A stretch of DNA of 42,630 nt. It comes from Pelargonium nanum (lineage: Eukaryota > Streptophyta > Magnoliopsida > Geraniales > Geraniaceae). Positions 33,035-42,630 of the stretch are shown here, one piece after another. A model generated the notes under the pieces. It was not told the DNA's origin. It ran no database searches and worked only from the letters and a program-made list of their open reading frames with translations. The position numbers were made by a program, and so were the translations under genes. How positions within the stretch are numbered: position 1 is the first letter of the stretch; each line of letters starts with the position of its first letter. Where the stretch lies: contig JAYMTF010000253.1 in NCBI GenBank assembly GCA_036897485.1, positions 1-42,630 of the forward strand, read 5' to 3'.

Positions 33035-33850
33035 TTTGTCTAAGAAGATCTCAAAGCTTTTGGCAAATCCTGCCTGGATAATATATATCTCAACCATAAG
33101 TTAACGATAAAATAAGTGAGAGTTTTTTAAGATTACATTTCTGGCAGATCAATCAAAACTACTTGGAATTCACTGCAGCGGCTGAACAACATTCTCCTTC
33201 TTTTCCTTCTTTTCCTTCTTTTATTTTCTGGTTCAGCTCTGTAACGTAACGTGACGCGAAAATTCCGAATATTTACTTATGACAAAATAAAACAAAACTT
33301 GAAATATATATGGCCATAATATGCTTTTGGTATGGTTAACATTGTAAATGCTCTTGAAGTATTTGCTTCACTAAAAAGTGACTCACATACAATTTGTTTG
33401 CTAGAATTAACGATGGAACAAAAACATTTAAAAGCAATTTGTTTAAGCCATCGATTGTTTACCCGATCAATCTTATAGCCAGAAGAATGGTTTAAGAACA
33501 TCATTTATTAAGTTGATATTACCAAACTTCCTTTTAGCAAAGATTATATATGAACCCCAAATTAATAGTCCTGACCAGGATACATGAGTTCAAGAGAGCG
33601 ATCAATCCCGGGACAACGAAGGATAGACCTAAGCAAATGACTATTACATAAGCATCTCTGAGAATCTTCCTGCTATTAAAAATGTGCAGATTCTTCTCAT
33701 GTTGTGTCTTGCACGTCGTTCTCTTGCTATATCTCAACATATTGTAAACAGAGAATGTTTCAGACAAACAGAGTTCTTGCGAAAAAATGTAAAGGTCAGG
33801 ATTGGATTGGATGCAATAGATTGAGAAGTGAGAACTGAACTTATGTGTCA
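33035..33850 (-). pseudogene. PPR pseudogene fragment 2 (exons 8-10 relics)
   Basis: Homologous to 36010-36860 of the intact gene: exon 10 (about 33035-33262), exon 9 (about 33470-33590) and exon 8 (about 33650-33790). The exon 8 relic still reads FSVYNMLRYSKRTTCKTQHEK. A CCTTCTTTT run (about 33196-33226) has expanded inside the exon 10 relic. Frame breaks and lack of upstream exons mark it as dead. It is closer to the parent than fragment 1. Confidence 0.87.
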
Positions 33851-36002
33851 ATGGTTTTGGTGCATGATTTAAATAAAATATAAACCAAATTCTCTACGGA
33901 TGTTTCTTGCAAATTAAGACACTTGTTTTAATTTTTATAATCTTGGTGATCATTTTTTCATTCACCACAGACCATGCCATTTCTTGCAAATGGATCGCTT
34001 GATGGACACTAGATTGACAGATACTGACGAAAGAACGAGTGAGGTGACATATTCTATATATTTTTCGGATTTAATGTTAATGTGTTCATCGACATTTGGC
34101 TGGAAAGGAGCATTTGCTTTCATATAGTTTTGATGTATTTGGATGGTCTTAGCTGTAGTCTGTAGTGACAAGAAGTGCTGAGCTCCTAGACAGAGTTATG
34201 CATATTAATATTTTGATAATTATGTTATGCACGTATATAGAAACTGAATTGGTCTCATGAATTTGGTGTTATAATCAAGGGATTAAATGTCACATCTATC
34301 GCCAAACACAAACATATTATGAGAATGAATTTGGTATGAACTTCCCTTCACCGCTTCCTACATGTCACAAGAACATATAAACCACCCTTACAGAGCCTAA
34401 GAAGCATTGAATCGATGTTCTTAATTTGGTATCAACTATTAACCATATGAACCGGTTAAACAAGTTCTTATCATTTTACATTAGCTAGCTTTCATTTTCT
34501 TTATAGGATATTGGACGAAACTAAATTTTATTTTTATAAAGTACGGCAACAAAATAAGTATTGAACCGCCACTGATGGTTGTTTTGAAGGAAAAGAGATT
34601 CAGAACAATAGCAATGATGTTTTCGACTTAATTCCTAGGGTAGGAAAGTTTGTGCGTAAATGGTTTAATTCCTATTGTACTTTTGTATCTAAATTGAGAC
34701 TTTGTATAGACTTTAAATATTAACGAAAGATGGAAGAGTGCACTAAATTTGTTCCCAATAAATATGATGCTTTAAGAAAAACAATTCAATATAGAACAAT
34801 AAATCACATAACAAAATATGATAAAACACCAAAATTTGTTGGCCTAAGCGGTTTAACCACTTTAAATTCTTTTTGAGATCTCGGATTCAAACCTTGAAAA
34901 ACTTCAGCATAACTTAATATATAAGTATGTGTTCAAATTAAAGTTTATTTTTTTATTTTGTGCAAAACTACGGATGATCTTGCTAAGACACTGGATTTAC
35001 ATATATTTTATATCTTCGTGGCCATTTTTGTATCGGACCACAAATGTGACCTCTTGAAAATAGTTCACTTGACCATACCACGTTGACAGATATTGACGAT
35101 ACCAAGGTGTCCATTTCTTAAAGATAATGTTGATCTCCAATTTGTTGAAAACGAGCATTAACTTTTACACATGTCGGATGTTACGCTACATACATAAAAA
35201 AAATTGTAATTACATGACAAGTCTCGTCAATTTGGAATTATAATTAACTAGCTTGACAAGAGAGTGAACAGGGACATTCATTAGCAAGCACAAGCAGATT
35301 CAAATAGAATCATAAATGAAGTATGCTGTAACAGTATATAAACAGTATTTGTGATAACTGAATCAACCTACATAATTTGGTATCAACAACATGCGATTTA
35401 TTTTCATAAAATTGGACCGGAGCATGAGTGACACACGCAAGTATAGGATAAAGAGATTGTCTATATATCGGAAAAGATCGTCATCATTTGTTCTTATTTA
35501 TTTTGCTTTATACATTCTATTAGTGTTGTTTTCGGTCAAATTAAATAATTGGATTCTACACGCTATACATGTTTGAAAGTCAGTATTATTTGGTGAATAT
35601 ATCTAACTTGTATAGTGAATATCATCCTAACAATAATGAGCGAGCATATACAATCAAATATTAAATGTATTATAAGAACGGACCAACGTATTTATATTTA
35701 CTTCTCCTAATATCCTTTTAGATCAACTTTTATCTATACCAACCTGCAAAACAGGATTTTGAATTTCTGCATTTGTCACCATTCATTTTCCTGGTTAGGA
35801 TATGTAAGCTAAACAAAGCTTACAAAAGGAGATGGTAACAAATCACTTCCTCAAAGCATGCACATCTACAGACAAATTTTTATCCACTTTTATTCTACAC
35901 ATGATATACAAATTAAGTACAGTGCTTTTCCTGAAAGAAAAATTAACTAGATTTAACATGGAGTAGACAAATAGGAACCTCAATTACAAATTCAGGTCTC
36001 AT

Positions 36003-39000
36003 TTAAGGAGATCTCGACGCTTTTGACACATATTGTTTGGACAGTATCTCGGCTATAAGTTGGCGACCAAATAAGTGGGAGTTTTTTAGGACTACATTTC
36101 TGGTTGATGAATCAACGATATAACCTTGACCTGGCATCCACTGCAGCAGATGAAGGAGCAATTCCTTCTTCTCTGGTTCAGCAATGTAACGTAGTACGGC
36201 CATTTCGAATATATCCTGATGACAAAATAGAACAAAAATGAATTGACACTCATGCACCGTAAAAGAAAAGTTGCAGCTGAATTAGTAGATGCACACTTTG
36301 TTTCCAAATTCATGTACATAACTCTTACAAGTAAAGTTCTCGATTAATTATGCCTTTGGCATTGTTAATCTTCTAGATGTTCCTCAGATACGATTTGTTT
36401 GCTAGAACTAATCATGGAATAAAAAAGTTTAGAAGCAATTTGTCAAAGCCATTGATTGTTTACCTGTTCAATCTTACAGCCAGAAGAATGGATAACTTTC
36501 AAAACATCGTTTATTAAGTTGATATTACCGAACTTCATAAATGTACGGGCAAACTTCCTTTTAGCAGGCTTAGATATGAACCCCGAATAGTCCTGACCAG
36601 AATACAGTTCAAGAGAGCAATTAATCCCGGGACAACAAAGAATAGACCTAAGCAAAATCTAAAAGACTGAAGCATACCTTGACTACTACGTAAGCATCTC
36701 TTAGAAGCTTTCCTGCTATTAAAATGTGCAGAATCTTCTCATGTTGTGCCTTGCACATCGTTCTCTTGCTATATCTCAACATATTGTAAACCGAGAATGC
36801 TTCAGACTGGGCTCTGATTTTGCCTAGATGGAAAATTAAGGACGAGCACAGTTCCTGCAAGACAATGTAAATGTCAGGATTGAATGCAAATCAAAAAGAT
36901 GTTTCATCCACACGCAAATGTGGCATTCTCAGCTTTCAATCTTAAAATCTAAAAAGTATTCTTCCGTTACTCGTACACAAGTACACATCTGTAGCATTCT
37001 CAGATTGGAATTCTAAAACATAAACAAGTCAACGGTTCAAAAATTGGCATTTCTCATACCTCCTCTACTTGGTAGCCTTTTCTATGCATATCCTCCATGG
37101 TACGGTATGCAAGCAAGTACAACCTCTCCTTACAGTAGTACTTGATTAGGATATTAAAGGTATTGCAATCAGGTATAATAGCTGATTCGTCCATTTTCTT
37201 GAGCATTTGCATCACACTCTCCATTTCACCTGCTCTGCAGTAAGCACTGAGCATTGTATTTATCATAACCAAGTCGTACTTGCCATACTTGATTTCGAAA
37301 TCCCTAGCTAATTGTGTTGCCTCTTCCAAAAGCCCGCCTCGACAAAATGCTGAAATCATGATGCTGTGTGAATAGCCACCTGCAGGTGAAAAAACAACAT
37401 CTAAATGCTTTTAGCATAAAGCGTTTCTGGCACTTTCTGCAAGTTACCTAATTACAATATGATACAGTGACAAATAAATACAGTACTCAAACAAATTACT
37501 TTACTCCAATTGAAGAACGAGGATTTATTGACGACTAGTTAATCATATAAAATATGCTGGCTTGCTCAAAAATGAGAAGAAGTGTTTTAGATGTCCGTTA
37601 GATAGTTACTACACATTATAGCAATACTAAGTCATGCTTTATTAACCATCTAAAAGATAAACTTTTCAAAAATTAGAGAATTTCATATGGCAAAAGAAAA
37701 GTTTCTCACACATCCATTGATGACGGTTTGGGATGAACAACAGATATTACTTATGAAAGCCATGTATCATACTTATGTTAAGATATGCTTGCTAAAAGGG
37801 TCAAAGATCGCCAGAAGACATACCAGATTTAACACTTTTTTCCTTCATTTCATCAAAAATTGACTTCGCTTCATCAATACGCCCAGCCTTGGCAAGTCCA
37901 TCCATCATTGAACAATATGGCATCTACAAAATCGATTTGTGTGTGATGAGCTACTGCTGTATTAACTAAGGAATTTAACCAAACAAAGCTGTAAACTATA
38001 GTTGATGAAGCATAAATAATTAAATTATCAAGTTGTAACGTATACGACAGACATTCACCTACACAGAAAATTACATCCATGAACAAGTTGACACTTGACC
38101 TGTATCTTACATAAATACAAGCAACAAAAGGTATATACAAATGTACCTCATCTTTAGCATAGCCCAAGGCTTCCAGTTCAGTTAACAATTCTCTAGCTTT
38201 ATCAAACAAGCCTCCTCTCACATAGACCTTTAATAATGTTGTCAAAATTACCTGCGAGCATTAATGAACTTGAGAGTAGCCACTAAAGTTTTGTCGACAG
38301 TCATAGATATTAGCAATAAATATGTTTAAGTATGGTATAGAGAACAAATCGGTACAAAAGCCATAGGAAAAAAAGGAATCAATGAAAAATTAAGTCGCCA
38401 ACGAAATAAAAGTTAAAAGATAAGTAAAAGAAACAACGCGAAGAAATAAATATAAATGCCCTAAAACAATAGCTAAAATCTATCAACCACTTGCACAAAG
38501 ACAATAAAAAGTACCTAAAGAGAATAATGATGTCCTGTTTCTGTATTTAGAGAATTCATAATCATAACTCTTGATTTCCCTCAGATTTAGTTTCGAGCAT
38601 TGCACCAACAGAACCAAAAGTGTAAACTATAAATGTCTGTCAATAAAGCGAACAAGATTGCATCTCCCGAGCCAAAAGTATTATATGTTCAAGATCCCAA
38701 CTAAACTCACACCATGATTCCTATCAACCAAATGACACTTAAAAGATACTCCTGTTAAAAGAAATTGGCATCAATTCTAATTTTCATGCAATTGAGACGA
38801 CTGATAAACAATGAAAGAGTGTGGGGGAAGTTGACCACAGAACTGTAAAGGAGAACCAATTTCCAATCCTTGGAACCTTTACATACTTCTCACGTTGTTG
38901 TTTACCATTACAGAAAGAAAATATTAAGATACCAATATCAAACTATAACAGCAGTATGACAATGAAACAAACCTTATTTGGTACTAACCCTGCAGATTTC

Positions 39001-41530
39001 ATATCTTGGACCAATTTGTCGGCCTTCTTAAAGTCTCCTTTAGTAGAGTAAGCATTGAGTAAAGAGCTATAGTGAAATTCATTAGGCAAGTGTCCCTCAT
39101 CCGTCATCTGGTTAAAAAAGCTCTCAGCTTCTTCACATTTGTTATTTGCAGCACAAACAGCCAAAAGTGAGCCATAGATTACGCTGTCCATTTGCAGCCC
39201 ATTATGTTTCATCTCTTGAACCAGCTCTATTGCCTTAGAATAGCCATCTTTCGTTTTCATGCAACCTGTAAGCAGCTATGGATGATAGAAAATTGCAATG
39301 ATGAAGGCAACTAAATAAACAAGATTTCCATCTATCAGCATTTGGCTACATGAGAGCAGAAATTTAGCTCAATGCCAATCTCTCTATCTTCATTTTCAAT
39401 AGTACACCATATACGGTATATTTTTATCCTCATTTTGCTGATTGTAACCAACTCTATCAAAGACAACCAATTTCAAGTGCAAGGTAAACTGAAATTGTGA
39501 ACTGGTTTAATTGACATACCGAACTATATGTAATAGCATCAGGCGTTAGACCATTCTGCTTCATCTGACGAAACAATTTGATACTGCTACTGAACTTGTC
39601 ATTCCTCACCAAACACCTAAGAAGTGAATTACATATGAAAGCATTGTTTCTGGTTGAATTGTCTTGTATACTGTTGTAGATTTCAAGTGCTTTTACAGGA
39701 TTTAGGCTTTTCCCCATGAATTTCATGTAACTGGTATAAGATGCAGCATTAATCTTCACCTGTTGTTGCATCCACTCAAAGAGCTGCCACAATCCCGTAC
39801 ATATAATTATAATAAAAGCAATGACCAACCAGGCATATCAAAACAGATGTATACAAGACATACAAAACAAGGTTGAGAAGATATTTTCCCTATATTTCCA
39901 GCTACAAAATATTTTTACAGTGTACCTATATTTAGAAAATAAACAATATAATAATGAGTTATCAACAAACTAATAATAATGAATTATCAATAAACTTCAA
40001 TGACAAATGGACAATGGTTAAAGAATGGTGCTGGCTCCCAGTACTATCTTCCTAGCATAGAAGATAGCTTCTAATAGCTTTAGAATTTCACCATTTTACA
40101 CTAATAATAAGCCATGTAATCAATTTGGTCATGGAATAAAAGAAAAGTACTGTGATTTTCCAGTTTGAGTCAAAGCACCTGAGAAAGATCCTGCCATCTG
40201 TTTAGTGTCCCAAAATGACGCAAAATGGCATTCAAATCTTGCACTTGTATCACATCTCCGTATCTGCAAATGAACGAGCTCTTTCAGAGATGACAAGTTA
40301 ACATATTTTTGTGTTCTATTTTGTAAGGGGGGTTTTCAAAATGGAAGTGACTAAGCATACACAATATTTTTGTGATCCATCATCGCATATGCAATTGGAG
40401 TTGTGTGATTCATACAAATGCTAAGACCTAAGAAGCCGTAAACCATGAGGTACACAAGTGGGACAATTGACTTTGCTATCTAATACAAAAGAGTTGAAGC
40501 ACCAACTCATTTGACCATACACTGAAAACTCTCTACATCTCCTGATTTTCTCTCTCTCTCGCATAACAAAATGAAGGAGAGTGAGCAGTGTGAAAGAGTA
40601 GTGGGTTATCAAGCACATAACCAAAAGGTCCAAAACCATACAAACTACGAGAAACATCCCAATTTCACTTATAGCTATAAACCCGGTAGATATTTAATCT
40701 AAAAATTCATACTAAAATGCTCACAAACCTATAAACGAGCAATTGAGCAATAACAGTAGCTCCTCTAGAGCTGGAAAAAGAAAAACTTCGGAAAGGAGCA
40801 AACTTTAGCAGAACAACATACAAATTTCAACATTACCAGCAAAACCCACAATACAATTGAACAAAAAGTTATGCAGGAACATCCCAATTTTACTTATAGC
40901 TATAAACCCTGTAGATACTTAATCTAACAATTCATACTAAAATGCTCCCAAACCTACAAACTAGCAATTGACCAATAAAAGTAGCTCCTCTAGAGCTGAA
41001 CTTAGAACAAGAAAAAAACAATTGGGAACTTCAGAAATGAGCAAACTTTAGCAGACCAACATACAAATTTCAACATTACCAGCAAAACCCACAACACAAT
41101 CGAACATAAAGTTATGCAGGAACTGGGTATCAATAGAAATGAAGTAAAAGAGCAAACTTTACCGTTGTAGAGCAAAACCCACAACACAATTGAACATAAA
41201 GTTATGCAGGAACTGGGTACCGATGGAGATGAAGTAAAAGAGAAAACTTTACCGTTGTAGAGCCGAATTCAAGTCGCGGGACTGTTGAATCTCGAGAATG
41301 GCGGACTTTCTCTGTAAGTATGACTTGGAGTGAGGCCGTCCTCGAGCTCTGGACGGAACATTGGGCGGTTCGGTGCGGTGCTCTGTGCTGAGAGTGGCGG
41401 GGAAGGAAGGGGGTTTGGGGATTTTTGGGGGTCTGGGCGTTCTGGGCGGAGGGGATGGTTTGGGGGAAGGCACGAGTGGTGGGTGGGAGAGGATGTGCGG
41501 GAAGCCATTGGCAAGCACACAAACCTCCAT
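36003..41530 (-). CDS. EMB3103: P-class pentatricopeptide repeat protein (At1g10910/EMB3103-like), probably plastid
   Basis: Ten exons (41530-41253, 40263-40179, 39783-39520, 39275-38973, 38251-38147, 37923-37824, 37379-37060, 36854-36678, 36592-36464, 36215-36003) join in frame to 657 residues. The first 75 residues are Pro/Ser/Arg-rich with few acids (a transit peptide), then KSAILEIQQSRDLNSALQR. About ten PPR units follow, with typical helices such as NAFICNSLLRCLVRNDKFSS, DSVIYGSLLAVCAANNKCEE, DLVMINTMLSAYCRAGEMES and DCNTFNILIKYYCKERLYLL. The C-terminus (KKELLLHLLQWMPGQGYIVD, LKNSHLFGRQLIAEILSK) matches my memory of At1g10910. There are no E/DYW domains, so it is an RNA-binding P-class protein of organelle RNA processing. 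The Arabidopsis gene is embryo or pigment essential. The 3' end has been duplicated downstream several times. Confidence 0.93.
40655..41108. repeat. Two-copy ~225-bp tandem repeat in PPR intron 1
   Basis: Units start at 40655 and 40880 with CATCCCAATTTYACTTATAG and share TAGCTCCTCTAGAGCTG and CAACATTACCAGCAAAACCC. The second unit runs into the 90-bp repeat that follows. Confidence 0.9.
41081..41260 (-). repeat. 90-bp tandem repeat duplicating the PPR exon 1 splice donor
   Basis: Two 90-bp units (41081-41170, 41171-41260) start AGCAAAACCCACAACACAAT and end in AAACTTTACCGTTGTAG. On the minus strand that end is CTACAACG/GTAAAG, the exon 1 donor. An exact second copy of the donor and last exon bases therefore lies 90 bp inside the intron. 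Confidence 0.93.
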
Positions 41531-42630
41531 TGCTTGCTGTTTTGCTTTGCTCTTCTGGTGAAGAAGATTATGAGGATGGTGACAGAGAAATCAAAAAAGT
41601 TATTTGATATTTTTGGTTTATTATTAATTCAGAAAAAAACTCTCTGCCAATAAATCATGTTCAATTCCTACAAAAAAAAAATTCATGTTCAATTAGTTGA
41701 TGTCACTTCAGCTATTTGTATTCATCCTAATAAATTTTTGGTAGCGAAGCGCCCCGCTCGGATCCTTTTTCTTTGTCTTTTGGCTGAGATTATAAAACCA
41801 TTATACTTGCTAGAAAATGTGGGACTCAAAAGTTAATGAATAATGGCGGATAAAATGCTTTTCTATATGAGAATAAGTGAAATATATATTGATACTTAAA
41901 TGGTAAAAAGAAAAATATACTTTGGTAACTAGATCATATGAATGATGACTTCAAATATTTATTTTCCTCAAAATATGATACTTCCTTATCAGACATGATA
42001 TTACATAACAAAATCATAAATAAATTCAACTTATGATCCATCACCACATGTTATGGTGAAGAAAGTCAATTCCCTGCGAGAATATCAATTCAATCATTTG
42101 ATAAAGAATAAAAACTTACGTTAAACAATAATGTGTTTATGACACATTTACAAGAAGACGTATAAAAGATTTAATTATTGACACATGTGCAAGACGACAC
42201 TATTTTTGATGTGTCAAAATGAACAAGTTCAAAAGATGCATAAAATAATGTCTCAACTCCTTCATTTTCTCTGGAGGGACTATGTAATTTGTTTTTCATA
42301 TAAATACACAGCCACAGGCGTGTGTGTTTATATATATATATATAATGTGACATGAAGCTTGGCCTTGGCTTTGGCTATGTAAAACTTTGTTACCCAAAAA
42401 CAGTAAACTAGAACATTGACTGGCTCACCTGACACACGTCACGCGTGTGTGGCACTAACCCAATCCGATAAAAACAAGAATTACAACTATACCATTACGC
42501 AATTACTTGTCCACAGTAACTCAAATTAGGAAAATTTGTTGGCGTCAGTGAAAAAAGAAGGGCAAATTGCGTATAACCCCTATGGGGTTATCACTTAAAG
42601 CAAAAAACACCTTATGGTTCACTTAGTTGC
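41531..42630. other. Upstream region of the PPR gene and right edge
   Basis: Presumed PPR promoter at the left end; no clear TATA box. A (TA)n run lies at 42329-42344. The last 60 bp (ACCCCTATGGGGTTATCAC..., CAAAAAACACC) contain a short palindrome and look like the start of a dispersed repeat. No gene seen. Confidence 0.4.

Larger units (their letters stand above)
30950..35815. repeat. Degenerate tandem array of PPR 3'-end duplications
   Basis: Four related 3'-flank segments start near 30951, 32697, 34262 and 35246. They share TAGCTTGCAT-like starts, a CACAAGCATATAGAATCATA-like stretch, ATGAACTTCC...TACATGTCAC, ACCTACATAATTTG, and a TTAGGATATTGG-like end. Spacing shrinks from about 1.75 kb to 1 kb. 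The fourth segment runs into the intact PPR gene. The first two are followed by PPR exon relics; the third keeps little coding sequence. An (AT)n run lies at 31108-31128. Confidence 0.75.

Noticed and set aside
41330-41653. Plus-strand Gly/Trp-rich frames opposite PPR exon 1
   Set aside because: Shadow of the GC-rich transit-peptide exon on the other strand.
1-42630. tRNA genes and CRISPR arrays
   Set aside because: No cloverleaf with paired A and B boxes and no regularly spaced short repeats were seen; CRISPR is not expected in a plant nucleus.

Overview
This is plant nuclear DNA, from a eudicot and probably a rosid. It is AT-rich, its genes carry many GT-AG introns, and its proteins match plant families with plastid-type leaders. 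It also holds a defensin-like gene, microRNA169 hairpins, a P-class PPR gene and short non-autonomous transposons. Rosaceae is only a guess. Exon coordinates were read by hand from splice sites and frame continuity.

Layout, left to right. (1) 1-1475: two tandem defensin-like (DEFL/LCR) genes on +, the first cut by the window edge. (2) 2327-2527: a Mutator-like MITE. (3) 2991-4396 (+): a type II DnaJ co-chaperone whose usual Gly/Phe linker is replaced by a Ser/Arg/Thr/Pro repeat region. (4) 4732-8861 (-): a 12-exon plastid IBA57/YgfZ-like gene (like Arabidopsis At1g60990), then 9364-17122 (-): a 14-exon membralin gene (like At1g60995). From memory these two are also neighbours in Arabidopsis, so the pair looks like old microsynteny. 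(5) 17743-17945: a decayed fragment of the 26S rRNA 5' end. (6) 19347-21369 (+): a bHLH transcription factor like the iron-deficiency group Ib factors, with an altered DNA-contact residue.

(7) 21430-30230: the most interesting part, a MIR169 cluster on the minus strand. Seven hairpins look whole. Six carry the canonical miR169 UAGCCAAGGAUG...CCUG form and one carries a change at nucleotide 8. At least four decayed hairpins lie among them. The first hairpin of each block lies just downstream of a minus-strand TATA box (GCTATAAAT/A), and paired W-box-like motifs lie further upstream. Repeated duplication of a promoter-plus-hairpin block is the simplest explanation. By established knowledge miR169 silences NF-YA transcription factor mRNAs in drought, nitrogen and developmental responses; no NF-YA gene is visible here. 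A small TRIM retroelement remnant (22697-23105) and a 1-kb inverted repeat (27975-28988) sit in the same region.

(8) 30950-35815: a degenerate tandem array of partial copies of the 3' end of the next gene, including two PPR pseudogene fragments. (9) 36003-41530 (-): a 10-exon P-class PPR gene like At1g10910 (EMB3103), probably plastid-targeted, with tandem repeats in intron 1 that duplicate its 5' splice site. (10) 41531-42630: no gene seen.

The protein genes do not form one pathway. Three nuclear-encoded housekeeping functions (Fe-S/folate protein, ER membralin, plastid RNA factor) flank a fast-evolving block of small-RNA and defence-type genes.
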